Shown: positions 25,665 through 34,239, numbered from the stretch's first letter. The stretch: DNA of 64,000 bases from CAXXOK01 sp963675925 (GCA_963675925.2 CAXXIB010000003.1:310001-374000), one strand, 5' to 3'. Made by a program: numbers and translations. The notes: a model not told the origin generated them from the letters alone.

Positions 25665-26354
25665 ATGAGCAAGATACTGATTATTGAAGACGAAAAGAAG
25701 ATTGCGCGTTTTATCGAACTGGAGCTCACCCATGAAGGGTACGAGGTTCAGGCGGCGCACGACGGTCGCACAGGGCTTGCCCTGTGCGACAGCTGGAAAC
25801 CGGATCTTCTGATTCTGGACTTAATGCTGCCGGAACTGTCCGGTATTGAAGTCTGCCGTCGCTTGCGTCAACACAGCGATATTCCCATTATCATGCTCAC
25901 CGCCAAGGACGATGTATCCGACAAGGTGATGGGGCTGGATATGGGCGCAGACGACTACATCACCAAGCCCTTTGCTATTGAAGAGCTGCTGGCACGCATT
26001 CGCGTCTGCCTGAAGAAGACCCGGCTTGATCAGGGCCACACTGCCAGCGAGCTGCATGCGGGTAAACTATACCTCAATGCTGCGAGCTACTCCGTGAGCT
26101 ACGACGACCAGCCGATTTCACTGACTAAAAAGGAATTTGATCTGCTCCATTACCTGTGGATGAACGACCGTACAGCCGTCACCCGCGACGATTTGCTGCT
26201 TAACGTATGGGGATATGATTTTGCCGGGGATACCAACATCGTCGATGTGTATGTGCGCTATCTGCGCCAGAAGATTGACGATAAGTTCGGTGTAAAGATC
26301 ATACATACCATCCGTTCCGTTGGCTATATGTTCAAATATGAAACCTTCGAATAA
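25665..26354 (+). CDS. OmpR/PhoB-type response regulator
   Basis: A 229-residue two-component regulator. The receiver domain has the acidic pair ED at residues 8-9, the phosphoacceptor Asp52 in LLILDLMLPELSG, the Thr in IIMLTAKDD and Lys in DYITKPF. The C-terminal winged helix (about 130-228) contains SLTKKEFDLLHYLW and VDVYVRYLRQKIDDKFGVKIIHTIRSVGY. Expected to bind tandem direct repeats with about one helical turn spacing, as found at 24912-24955 upstream of its own operon. GGAGGG precedes ATG 25665, and the gene overlaps the kinase gene by 17 bases. Confidence 0.95.
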   Translation: MSKILIIEDEKKIARFIELELTHEGYEVQAAHDGRTGLALCDSWKPDLLILDLMLPELSGIEVCRRLRQHSDIPIIMLTAKDDVSDKVMGLDMGADDYITKPFAIEELLARIRVCLKKTRLDQGHTASELHAGKLYLNAASYSVSYDDQPISLTKKEFDLLHYLWMNDRTAVTRDDLLLNVWGYDFAGDTNIVDVYVRYLRQKIDDKFGVKIIHTIRSVGYMFKYETFE

Positions 26355-27750
26355 GAAAACGAAAACCAAACAGCCGAAAAAACCGAATTTAATCCTCCGG
26401 TTTTTTCGTTATATCGGCACACTGCTCAGCAGGTTGTTCAGCACCCTTCGCTTTTCACTGACCCTGCGCATTGCCGTGCATTCCAGCATACAGTTAATGC
26501 GTACCATTTTGTTGATTGCGCTACTGTTTACGGTTGTATTTTCCATCGCGCAAGTCCCCGGAATGACCCAAACCATGGATACGGTCGAAGCAATGACACC
26601 GGAACAAGACGGTGCCTATACGCAGGAACAGTTGATACGGCTGCCTGTTATGGAGGCGTATTACAAAGATGCGCCCTTCACAGATGATTTTAACGGCATA
26701 GTCGACCGCTTTACTCTTACGGTCGGGCAGCTGTTTAACTCTGGCTTTACGCAGCTGCCTTTGTATCGCAGTACCGCAGGTGGCGGATTGGTTGTTGTGT
26801 TTGATCTGGAAGACAGGGTGCATGTCTATCTCCTATCCCTGCTTGCCTTGCTTGGTGCAGACCTGATTCGGATACTGTATTTCCTGCGGCACCGCCGCCG
26901 CTTAAACCGGCATGTACTGCGCCCCATTGCCGATATGACGGCCGCTGCCGAAAAGATGAGCGCAAACAACCTGTCCGACCGCATCAATCTGGCGGGCACA
27001 AAAAACGAATTCAAAGATCTGGCGGCAGTCATCAATAAGATGCTGGATCGTATTGAGCGCAGCTATAACAGCCAAAAGCAGTTCGTCAGCGATGCGTCGC
27101 ATGAGCTTCGCACGCCGATTGCCGTAATTCAAGGCTATGCCAACATGCTGGAACGCTGGGGCAAGACCGATACCTCGGTACTGGATGAAGGCATTACAGC
27201 GATTACCCAGGAAACGGCATCCATGAAGGAACTGGTAGAACGGCTATTGTTTCTCGCCCGGCATGATAAAAAGTCCCTGCTTTTAGAAATGGAGCATTTT
27301 GACCCGACGGAGATCATCTTTACGGTTTTCCGTGATGCGCAGCTATTGTCGGCTATGCACAAGTTTGAAATGAAAGCCGACCAGCATTGCATGATCAACG
27401 GCGACAAAGGCATGCTCAAGCAGCTTTTGCGTATTTTGGTTGACAATGCCATCAAATATACGCCGTCCGGTGGCCGGATAACCATTTCCATGAAGGTAGA
27501 AGAAAAGGACTGCGTATTTGCCGTGCAGGATACCGGCCAGGGTGTGACTAAAGAAGAACTCAGCCGCATATTTGACCGTTTCTACCGCAGCGATAACGCA
27601 CGCAAGGTGCAAAACGGCGGTCACGGCCTTGGACTGTCCATTGCGCGCATTATTGTGGTGGCCCACGGCGGTACAATCACCGTGCGCAGCAAGGTCGATG
27701 TTGGAACAACCTTTTATGTGCGTCTGCCGCTTGTGGCGGATAACGCCTGA
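26338..27750 (+). CDS. Sensor histidine kinase
   Basis: A 470-residue membrane kinase and cognate partner of the regulator upstream. After a very basic N-terminus come TM1 (about 58-78), an extracellular sensor region of about 80 residues, TM2 (about 160-182), a HAMP-like linker (HVLRPIADMTAAAEKMSANNLSDRI), and a HisKA domain with His255 in SDASHELRTPIAVIQGYANML. The HATPase domain follows, with N box LRILVDNAIKYTPSGG, G1 VQDTGQGV and G2 GGHGLGLSIARIIVVAHGG. ATG 26338 lies inside the regulator gene. The small extracellular domain has no recognisable ligand fold. Confidence 0.93.
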   Translation: MKPSNKKTKTKQPKKPNLILRFFRYIGTLLSRLFSTLRFSLTLRIAVHSSIQLMRTILLIALLFTVVFSIAQVPGMTQTMDTVEAMTPEQDGAYTQEQLIRLPVMEAYYKDAPFTDDFNGIVDRFTLTVGQLFNSGFTQLPLYRSTAGGGLVVVFDLEDRVHVYLLSLLALLGADLIRILYFLRHRRRLNRHVLRPIADMTAAAEKMSANNLSDRINLAGTKNEFKDLAAVINKMLDRIERSYNSQKQFVSDASHELRTPIAVIQGYANMLERWGKTDTSVLDEGITAITQETASMKELVERLLFLARHDKKSLLLEMEHFDPTEIIFTVFRDAQLLSAMHKFEMKADQHCMINGDKGMLKQLLRILVDNAIKYTPSGGRITISMKVEEKDCVFAVQDTGQGVTKEELSRIFDRFYRSDNARKVQNGGHGLGLSIARIIVVAHGGTITVRSKVDVGTTFYVRLPLVADNA

Positions 27751-27802
27751 ATTGTGGTTTTAAAACAGGATTTGACGGTTTAGAGAACGCTCCCCTATCG
27801 GT

Positions 27803-27832
27803 TTGTTTCAAACTGTGATATGCTGGTACTAT
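27803..27832 (+). promoter_or_regulatory. Possible promoter for hflKC
   Basis: TTGTTT (27803-27808), 18-base spacer and TACTAT (27827-27832) lie 24 bases before ATG 27857. The 106-base gap after the kinase gene contains no terminator hairpin, so read-through is also possible. Confidence 0.4.
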
Positions 27833-27856
27833 ACCGTTTATGAAAGGAGATATTCT

Positions 27857-28834
27857 ATGCGGAAAGCACCTAAACCGGGGCTGGTGATTGTTGGCGTCTT
27901 GATTGTACTCGTCTTAATCGTCGCAGCCACCGGATTTTACAGAGTCGGACAGGGTGAACAAGCCTTGGTTCTGACCTTTGGCCGTGTAACGGATCAAAAC
28001 GGACCCGGATTATACTGGCACATGCCTTTTGTGCAAGATATCATCAGCGAAAGCGTAACAACCATCCACACGGTGGAGTACGGGTTTCGTACGACCAGAT
28101 CAGGGTCTGCCGGCAGAGCCGCGCAGTATTCTGATGAGACCGACGAAAGCGTTATGCTCACCAATGACAACTCCATCGTATCCATCGAGGCGATTTACCA
28201 GTACACCATTCGTGACGTGAAACAGTATCATTTTGATATTGACGATCCCGAAGGCACACTGCAAATCGCGTTTGAGGCCGTCATCCGCCGCAATATTCAA
28301 AACAGACCGTTGGATGACGCATTGCTCAACAAGGAGGAAATCGAGCTGCAAGTGCTGCCGGATTTCCAGGCGTTGATTGATACCTATGCGATGGGCGTGA
28401 AAATCAATGATGTGCGCATTCAAAACATTTCCGTGCCCATGGAAGTATCCGCGGCTTACGAAGATGTAAACAATGCCAAGAACGAAAAAACCAAGCGTTT
28501 AGACGAAGCCGAGCGCTACTCAAACGAAATTCTGCCAAAAGCCCGTTCTACCGCGTATGAAACTGTGAAACAGGCCGAAGCATATAAGGCAGAAGTCGTC
28601 GCCCAGGCCAACAGCGACACAGCCGTGTTTAGCGCGGTTCTTGCCGAGTACAAACTCGCGCCCGATGTCACGCGCAAACGCTTGCTGATCGACACATTGG
28701 AAAGCATACTGCAAAGCAGCGGTAAAATCATTGTAGCCGATAACACCAGTGACGTCATCAAGATTTTAGATCTGGATGAAGCAGGAGCGGGTACTGTTTC
28801 TAACGTATCTGCTGTTGAAGGAGGTGGGAACTAA
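27857..28834 (+). CDS. hflK: HflK-type SPFH/band 7 membrane protein
   Basis: 325 residues; with HflC it forms a membrane assembly that modulates the FtsH protease. The N-terminal anchor is at about 7-29 (GLVIVGVLIVLVLIVAATGFY). It is followed directly by the SPFH domain RVGQGEQALVLTFGRVTDQNGPGLYWHMPF and a long helix rich in Ala, Glu and Lys (DEAERYSNEILPKARSTAYE). It lacks the Gly-rich N-terminal extension of E. coli HflK. AAAGGAG precedes ATG 27857, and the stop shares one base with the hflC start (TAATG). FtsH itself is not in the window. Confidence 0.88.
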   Translation: MRKAPKPGLVIVGVLIVLVLIVAATGFYRVGQGEQALVLTFGRVTDQNGPGLYWHMPFVQDIISESVTTIHTVEYGFRTTRSGSAGRAAQYSDETDESVMLTNDNSIVSIEAIYQYTIRDVKQYHFDIDDPEGTLQIAFEAVIRRNIQNRPLDDALLNKEEIELQVLPDFQALIDTYAMGVKINDVRIQNISVPMEVSAAYEDVNNAKNEKTKRLDEAERYSNEILPKARSTAYETVKQAEAYKAEVVAQANSDTAVFSAVLAEYKLAPDVTRKRLLIDTLESILQSSGKIIVADNTSDVIKILDLDEAGAGTVSNVSAVEGGGN

Positions 28835-29859
28835 TGGATAAACAGCGTCCTGTAAACTACGCAAGTGCGGAGTTCAACGCATTCTTCAAGCGTTCCCGCA
28901 ACAAAATTATCGGTTTGGCCATCTTCCTTGTGGTGCTAGCGATTCTGATTAGCCAAAGCACGTTTGTCGTCGGTGAAGCCGAGCAGAGTGTTGTCACCCG
29001 GTTTGGTGTCATTAAACGCATCGTCATTAACCGTGATAACGATTTCCACGATCGCTACGGCGAGCTGCTGCAAGATGAAATCCCCTTTGATGAAGATGTG
29101 AAGGTTGTTGTCGGCAGTGGCCTCCAATTCAAGCTTCCCTTCGTTGACAATGTGGAGACCTATTCATCCAGGCTGTACACCTACATCAGCGATTCTGAAA
29201 TCGTCAACACGTCTGAAAAGAAGCAGTACTACATCCAAACCTACGCACAGTGGTACATTGCCGACCCGGCGCTGTTTTCGTTAAAACTCGGCAGCATGAT
29301 CGCTGCGGAAAATCAGCTGGATAACCTGATTCACCCGGTTATCGTGCAGGCTATCAACCGCCTGGTAGCCGAAGACTTTGTTTCGAACAAAGATATGCTG
29401 AACGCCGCCCTGAGCAAGGGGCTTAAACAGCTCAATCAGGATATGGCGTCGCGCGGTATCGAAATCAAAGACATTCAGGTGCACCGTACCATCCTGCCTA
29501 TGGCAAACCTCGAATCCACCTACTCCCGCATGCAGGCTGACCGCGCTAAGGTTGCCCAGCAATTGCGCAGTGAAGGTGAAGAAGAGTACCGCAAGGCATT
29601 GTCCGCCACCGACTTGCAGGCACGGCAAATTCAGGCCGAGGCAATCACTGAAGCCGGTTCCGTACGTGCCGACGCGCAGGCAGAGTCCATGCGCATCTAT
29701 GCCTCGGCATACAGCGCGGATGTTGAATTCTATAGCTTCTGGCGTTCCTTGCAGGCATTGGAGATGTCCATCAACGAAAATGCTACCTTGGTGCTGGATC
29801 AGAATCATCCCCTGTGGGCTGATCTGCTGAGCTACATCACTGAAACACCCGAGAACTAA
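28834..29859 (+). CDS. hflC: HflC-type SPFH/band 7 membrane protein
   Basis: 341 residues, partner of HflK. One N-terminal helix (about 20-40) leads into VVGEAEQSVVTRFGVIKRIV, the SPFH domain. Typical HflC sequence follows: IADPALFSLKLGSM, ALSKGLKQLNQDMASRGIEIKDIQVHRTILP, and the C-terminal helix SEGEEEYRKALSATDLQARQIQAEAITEAGSVRADAQAE. The gene is coupled to hflK by a one-base overlap, with GGAGGTGGG as ribosome site, and ends at a strong terminator. Confidence 0.88.
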   Translation: MDKQRPVNYASAEFNAFFKRSRNKIIGLAIFLVVLAILISQSTFVVGEAEQSVVTRFGVIKRIVINRDNDFHDRYGELLQDEIPFDEDVKVVVGSGLQFKLPFVDNVETYSSRLYTYISDSEIVNTSEKKQYYIQTYAQWYIADPALFSLKLGSMIAAENQLDNLIHPVIVQAINRLVAEDFVSNKDMLNAALSKGLKQLNQDMASRGIEIKDIQVHRTILPMANLESTYSRMQADRAKVAQQLRSEGEEEYRKALSATDLQARQIQAEAITEAGSVRADAQAESMRIYASAYSADVEFYSFWRSLQALEMSINENATLVLDQNHPLWADLLSYITETPEN

Positions 29860-29868
29860 TCACAATTC

Positions 29869-29898
29869 AAAAACCGCCGCTAAGCGGCGGTTTTTTTT
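29869..29898 (+). terminator. Rho-independent terminator after hflC
   Basis: CCGCCGC (29874-29880), loop TAA, GCGGCGG (29884-29890) and eight Ts; the upstream A run lets it work also for thiT on the minus strand (stop at 29921). Confidence 0.92.
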
Positions 29899-29920
29899 GT
29901 ATGTAGAAATAGCGGAAACC

Positions 29921-30508
29921 TTATACCGTTTTGATCGGCGGTGTGCTTCTCTGAAAATAGGATTCCAGCGGTTTATACAGCACAATACCAACTGCCAGCG
30001 TGATCAGGATTTCCGGAATCATGTAGGAGCCATTGTACGATATCGACCAAATCCAGCTGGCCCAGCCCAGTTCATTGGGCCACAGCGCTTCCCAGATGAT
30101 AATGCCGCTTAGGAAGTGGAAGAAAAACCGCAGCATCATGGTCACAACGACGCCTACGACGAAGGATGTCTTCCTAGACTTGAAAACAGAATCAAATGCT
30201 GCAGCAAAGCCCAGCACACCATATGCCAGCACGTAGTCAAGCAATATGATGCCGACGGCTGTAATCGCATTGGGCGCATACTGAATATTGTTTAGACCCA
30301 GCAACAGCTGCAGCAGGCTATAGGTAAGCGCTGTAAGCAAACCCCATTTGGTACCGTAGCGATGTGCGATCAAAATAATCGGCAGCATGCTGCATATGGT
30401 AATGCTGCCGCCCAGTACCCAGGGTCCGGCAATTTGCAGCAGACTGAGGACGGTTGCCACAGCCAACATGATGGCCGTTTCCGTAATTCTCCGTAGGGTG
30501 TAGTTCAT
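29921..30508 (-). CDS. thiT: Thiamine ECF transporter substrate-binding subunit ThiT
   Basis: A 195-residue membrane protein that captures thiamine for an energy-coupling factor transporter. Six hydrophobic helices, with family-like segments AVATVLSLLQIAGPWVLGGSITICSMLPIILIAHRYG and FFFHFLSGIIIWEALWP. A TPP riboswitch directly upstream supports the assignment strongly. ATG 30508 has GGAGGAAT 5 bases upstream. The EcfA/A'/T module is not in this window. It stands alone between two terminators. Confidence 0.92.
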   Translation of the reverse strand: MNYTLRRITETAIMLAVATVLSLLQIAGPWVLGGSITICSMLPIILIAHRYGTKWGLLTALTYSLLQLLLGLNNIQYAPNAITAVGIILLDYVLAYGVLGFAAAFDSVFKSRKTSFVVGVVVTMMLRFFFHFLSGIIIWEALWPNELGWASWIWSISYNGSYMIPEILITLAVGIVLYKPLESYFQRSTPPIKTV

Positions 30509-30533
30509 TGAGATTCCTCCAAACATGAAAATT

Positions 30534-30556
30534 CCCGCCGTTGCGGGTATGCAACG
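30534..30556 (-). terminator. Riboswitch expression platform: alternative hairpins
   Basis: On the minus strand CGTTGC (30556-30551) can pair with GCAACG (30544-30539). Alternatively CCCGC (30547-30543) pairs with GCGGG (30538-30534), followed by AATTTTC. The two stems share bases 30543-30544 and 30539, so they exclude each other, as expected for terminator/antiterminator switching. Distance to the ATG is about 26 bases. Confidence 0.65.
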
Positions 30557-30577
30557 TGGGAAATCAGAATATGCTGA

Positions 30578-30664
30578 TTGATTCCTACGCCGGCATTACC
30601 CGGATCAGGTTCCAGGGTCCCGGGCGATTGCCCGATCTCAGCCGATTTCTCAGCACCCCTTGCG
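30578..30664 (-). promoter_or_regulatory. TPP (THI-box) riboswitch
   Basis: Read on the minus strand the region contains the conserved TPP elements in order: GGGGTGCTGAGA, CTGAGATCGGGCAA, CCCTGGAACCTGATCCGG, GTAATGCCGGCGTAGGAA. These are the pyrimidine- and pyrophosphate-sensor arms. It lies 70 bases before thiT and should lower thiT expression when thiamine pyrophosphate is plentiful. Confidence 0.96.
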
Positions 30665-30743
30665 CTTTTGCGCACGCTCATCATACGACATGTTGATTTT
30701 TATGTCAAGTACAAGAAATGCACAAGTTTCATTCTTGTAAATA

Positions 30744-30773
30744 TTGACACGAAAAATGAATATGTGGTTTAAT
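30744..30773 (+). promoter_or_regulatory. Promoter of the XRE-cupin/potABCD operon
   Basis: Consensus TTGACA (30744-30749), 18-base spacer and TTTAAT (30768-30773), 53 bases before the TTG start. Confidence 0.75.
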
Positions 30774-30787
30774 ATAGTACGTTTCAT

Positions 30788-30806
30788 TGTTTAGTTACAC
30801 TAAACA
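30788..30806 (+). promoter_or_regulatory. Perfect palindrome, likely operator of the XRE-cupin regulator
   Basis: TGTTTAGT-TAC-ACTAAACA: 8-bp arms without mismatch around a 3-base centre. It starts 14 bases after the -10 box, so a bound dimer would block transcription. Position right before the regulator's own gene suggests autoregulation. Confidence 0.7.
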
Positions 30807-30826
30807 GGCGAAAGGATGGATACGCG

Positions 30827-31369
30827 TTGAATATCGGTGCAAAGCTACGGGAACTGCGCGTGCAGAAAAACCTAACTCAGGAAGAACTTGCCTCCCGCTG
30901 CGAGCTGAGCAAGGGCTTTATTTCCCAAGTCGAGCGCGACCTGACTTCCCCTTCGATTGCTACCTTGATTGACATTCTGGAGAACTTAGGCTCAAGTCCC
31001 CAGTCGTTTTTCACCGATAACAGCCCCCAGAAGGTCGCCTTCACCCAGGCGGATATGTTCACTAAGCCGGACGACGAGGAAAAACACGGGCAAATCACCT
31101 GGCTAGTGCCTGGCGCACAAAAGAACGCGATGGAGCCGATTCTGCTGGAATTGGCAGCCGGTGGTGAAAGCATGGAGATTCCCCCGCACGATGGCGAGGA
31201 GTTCGGCTATGTGCTTTCCGGGCGCGTTATGCTGCGTGTGGGGAGCCGCCAATATATCATCAAGAAGGCTGCAAGCTTTTGCATTCATCCATCCTCGGCC
31301 CATTCACTGCGCAATATCGGCACCGGTACCGCGCGTGTGATCTGGGTCAGCAATCCGCCGAGCTTCTAG
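30827..31369 (+). CDS. XRE-cupin transcriptional regulator (PuuR-like) of the polyamine operon
   Basis: A 180-residue regulator: an N-terminal helix-turn-helix (IGAKLRELRVQKNLTQEELASRCELSKGFISQVERD, about 2-37) and a C-terminal cupin domain (about 105-178, with EIPPHDGEEFGYVLSGRVMLRVG and FCIHPSSAHSLRN). The cupin probably binds a small ligand, and its link to the adjacent genes points to a polyamine. Start is TTG 30827 after AAAGGA. The gene lies 24 bases before potA, an arrangement well known in Clostridia. Autoregulation through the palindrome at 30788-30806 is likely. Confidence 0.92.
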   Translation: MNIGAKLRELRVQKNLTQEELASRCELSKGFISQVERDLTSPSIATLIDILENLGSSPQSFFTDNSPQKVAFTQADMFTKPDDEEKHGQITWLVPGAQKNAMEPILLELAAGGESMEIPPHDGEEFGYVLSGRVMLRVGSRQYIIKKAASFCIHPSSAHSLRNIGTGTARVIWVSNPPSF

Positions 31370-31393
31370 TCTATTGCATAAGGAGACTGCCAT

Positions 31394-32482
31394 ATGGCCG
31401 AGAAAGTGCGCCTGATTGACCTGAAAAACATAGCCAAGGAGTATAATGGTACGTTTGTACTGCAAAATATTAACCTTTACATTCGCAGAAATGAGTTTGT
31501 CACCCTGCTCGGCCCCAGTGGATGTGGAAAAACGACCACGCTTCGCATTATCGGCGGTTTTGAAAACCCCACAGATGGCGTAGTTTTATTTGAAGGGAAG
31601 GATATCACCCATCTGCCGCCCTATAAGCGCAAGGTGAATACCATATTTCAAAAGTACGCGCTCTTCCCCCACCTGAATGTGCAGGACAATATTGCTTTCG
31701 GACAGCGAATTGCCAAAGTGCCGGAAGCTGAGATCAAAAAACGCGTCGCAAAGATGCTGGATTTAGTCGATTTGGAAGGCTACGGCAAGCGCCGTGTTGA
31801 TCAGCTGTCCGGCGGTCAGCAGCAGCGCATCGCCATCGCCCGTGCACTGATTAACGAGCCGCAGGTCTTGTTGCTGGATGAACCGCTTGGTGCGCTGGAC
31901 CTGAAACTCCGCAAGGAAATGCAGCTGGAGCTCAAGCGGATGCAGCAAACCCTGGGCATCACTTTTTTGTATGTTACCCATGACCAGGAAGAAGCGCTGA
32001 CCATGAGCGATACTGTGGTGGTCATGAACCACGGGAAAATACTGCAAATCGGCACGCCCAAAGATGTGTACGATGAGCCCAGCAACGCCTTCGTTGCCGA
32101 TTTTATCGGCGAAAGCAATATCTACTCCGGGACAATGTTGGAAGACAAGCTCGTTCGGTTTGCTGGGCATAACTTCCCCTGTGTTGACAAGGGCTTTGGC
32201 TCCAATCAGCCGGTTGATGTTGTAATTCGACCAGAGGATATTACCATCGTACCCGAGCAGGACGGCCACATCACAGGGGTCGTAGAAAGCGTATTGTTCA
32301 AGGGCGTGCATTACGAGATGATAATCAAAGTCGGCGCGCTGGATTTCAAAGTACATTCCACGGTGATGCAAGAGGCGGGTTCGCGCGTCGGGTTGACGGT
32401 GATTCCCTTTAACATTCACATTATGAAACCAATGCCACAAACTCAGGATATAGATGATACCATTGAAGGAGAAAACGAGTAA
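31394..32482 (+). CDS. potA: Spermidine/putrescine ABC transporter ATP-binding protein
   Basis: A 362-residue ATPase energising polyamine import. Walker A GPSGCGKTT at about residues 39-47, Q-loop IFQKYALFPHL, signature LSGGQQQRIAIARAL, Walker B VLLLDEPLGALD and switch His in VTHDQ are all present. The C-terminal TOBE-like regulatory domain (about 240-355) includes VVIRPEDITIVP. AAGGAG precedes ATG 31394; the stop overlaps potB as TAATG. First transporter gene of the pot operon. Confidence 0.94.
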   Translation: MAEKVRLIDLKNIAKEYNGTFVLQNINLYIRRNEFVTLLGPSGCGKTTTLRIIGGFENPTDGVVLFEGKDITHLPPYKRKVNTIFQKYALFPHLNVQDNIAFGQRIAKVPEAEIKKRVAKMLDLVDLEGYGKRRVDQLSGGQQQRIAIARALINEPQVLLLDEPLGALDLKLRKEMQLELKRMQQTLGITFLYVTHDQEEALTMSDTVVVMNHGKILQIGTPKDVYDEPSNAFVADFIGESNIYSGTMLEDKLVRFAGHNFPCVDKGFGSNQPVDVVIRPEDITIVPEQDGHITGVVESVLFKGVHYEMIIKVGALDFKVHSTVMQEAGSRVGLTVIPFNIHIMKPMPQTQDIDDTIEGENE

Positions 32483-33468
32483 TGCCCGGTGATACGATGA
32501 GCGTATGGATGATTGCCGGCATTTCGGTGATCGTGCTGGGGTTTGCTGCGCTGGTGTTCCTGTCCGCGCGCCGCTCGGGCGGCATGAAGCGTTCGTTTTT
32601 CGCATCGCCGTATACGCTGTGGATGATACTTTTCACCGTAGTTCCTGTGATTCTGATCACCTACTATGCACTTACAGATGCAACCGGTGCGTTTACTTTA
32701 GATAATTTCAAAAACTTTTGGGATAGCAACTATACCGTAAATAAACTCTATGAAGAAATGGGCCCCGAATACGCCGTGCTGATTACGCGCGGTACGGTCA
32801 ACATAAGCATTTTGGTCTATTCACTGTGGATGGCGCTGCTGTGTACCGTGATTTGCCTTGCGCTTGGGTACCCGGCCGCGTACTTTATGGCGGATCGCCA
32901 TATGAAGTACGGCGCGATACTCGTGGTTCTGTTCATCATCCCCATGTGGATGAACTTTCTGCTGCGCACCATCGCCTGGATGTCGATACTGGAGGACTCC
33001 GGGCTGATTAACACGGTGCTGCAGTGGCTGAGGCTACCCAAAGCACAGCTCATGTACAACAACACCGCCGTTTTGCTTGGTATGGTCTACAATTTCCTGC
33101 CGTTTATGGTCTTCCCCATTTATACATCCCTGACCAAAATGGACTACCGTTTGCTGGAAGCTGCCCAGGACCTTGGTGCTAACCCGACCCGCACATTCTG
33201 GACGGTAACGGTTCCCTTAAGCATACCCGGTATCGTGTCCGGGATTACCATGGTGTTTATGCCGTCGGTCACTACGTTTTTCATTCCCCGCATTTTGGGC
33301 GGTGGCAACACCATGATGTTCGGCGATTTGATTGAAAACCGCTTTTTGTTCCAAGGTAACTGGAATCTTGGCAGCGCGCTCAGTTTGGTCATGATGGCAC
33401 TGATTCTGCTAAGCCTGGGCATTCTGCGCCGGGCTGACCCGGAAGGCGAAGGGAGCGGCATTGTATGA
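32482..33468 (+). CDS. potB: Spermidine/putrescine ABC transporter permease PotB, N-terminally extended
   Basis: A 328-residue permease with the usual PotB core beginning MKRSFFASPYTLWMILFTVVPVILITYYAL. The EAA loop LEAAQDLGANPTRTFWTVTVPLSIPGI docks on PotA. The reading frame starts 34 residues earlier than typical PotB, adding an extra hydrophobic helix (about 7-29). The overlapping TAATG with an AAGGAG site supports the long start, whereas the internal ATG at 32584 has no ribosome site. It overlaps potC by ATGA. Confidence 0.93.
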   Translation: MPGDTMSVWMIAGISVIVLGFAALVFLSARRSGGMKRSFFASPYTLWMILFTVVPVILITYYALTDATGAFTLDNFKNFWDSNYTVNKLYEEMGPEYAVLITRGTVNISILVYSLWMALLCTVICLALGYPAAYFMADRHMKYGAILVVLFIIPMWMNFLLRTIAWMSILEDSGLINTVLQWLRLPKAQLMYNNTAVLLGMVYNFLPFMVFPIYTSLTKMDYRLLEAAQDLGANPTRTFWTVTVPLSIPGIVSGITMVFMPSVTTFFIPRILGGGNTMMFGDLIENRFLFQGNWNLGSALSLVMMALILLSLGILRRADPEGEGSGIV

Positions 33469-34238
33469 ATAAGTTGATTAAACGACTGTATTTATCCTTG
33501 ATATTGTTCTTTTTGTATGTGCCCATCATCGTGTTGATTGTCTATAGTTTCAACGCCGGAAAAAGCCGCGCAAGGTGGGAAGGGTTTTCCTTTCATTGGT
33601 ATGCGGAGCTGTTCCAGGACGCTGCGATACTAAAAGCGTTATACGTTACTTTATCAGTTGCTGTTATTGCGGCGGTTGCGGCCACCATACTGGGTACGCT
33701 GGCTGCTATCGGCATTTATGCCATGCGTAAACGTCCCCAAGGTTTGATGATGACGATGACCACCCTTCCTATGACCATGCCGGATATCGTTACCGGTATA
33801 TCGCTGATGATTTTGTTTACCTTTGCCAGTATAGAGCGCGGCTATGTGACCATGCTGCTGGCTCATATCACCTTCAATACGCCGTTTGTGATACTGTCTG
33901 TGATGCCAAAGCTGAAACAGATGAACAAGTTCACCTATGAAGCGGCTTTGGATCTTGGTGCGACACCATCATACGCACTCATCCATGTCATTCTGCCGGA
34001 GATCGTCCCCGGAATCATTACAGGCGGCCTGCTGGCCTTTACCCTATCGCTGGATGACTTTGTGATCAGTTACTTTACGACCAGCCCAATGGTGCAAAAC
34101 CTGTCAACCTTGATTTACTCTAAGGCACGCATCGGTATCGAGCCGACGCTGAACGCGTTAAGCGCGCTGATGTTCCTTGCGTTATTAATATTACTGCTGA
34201 CCATCAACCGCCGGACTGGACACACCGATTCCCTATAG
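33465..34238 (+). CDS. potC: Spermidine/putrescine ABC transporter permease PotC
   Basis: A 257-residue membrane subunit. Six hydrophobic helices; the N-terminus LYLSLILFFLYVPIIVLIVYSFNAGKSRARWEGFSFHWY is typical of PotC. The coupling loop is YEAALDLGATPSYALIHVILPEIVPGI, and LLAFTLSLDDFVISYFTT follows. Translationally coupled to potB. The short intergenic before potD carries a palindrome/hairpin. Confidence 0.94.
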   Translation: MNKLIKRLYLSLILFFLYVPIIVLIVYSFNAGKSRARWEGFSFHWYAELFQDAAILKALYVTLSVAVIAAVAATILGTLAAIGIYAMRKRPQGLMMTMTTLPMTMPDIVTGISLMILFTFASIERGYVTMLLAHITFNTPFVILSVMPKLKQMNKFTYEAALDLGATPSYALIHVILPEIVPGIITGGLLAFTLSLDDFVISYFTTSPMVQNLSTLIYSKARIGIEPTLNALSALMFLALLILLLTINRRTGHTDSL

Positions 34239-34239
34239 A

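Noticed and set aside
24930..25760. 276-codon minus-strand frame over the two-component promoter and the UBA-like gene
   Set aside because: It would run through the conserved operator and the plus-strand gene; no motif supports it.
31763..32605. 280-codon minus-strand frame opposite potA/potB
   Set aside because: Opposite strand of well-defined transporter genes with no independent evidence.
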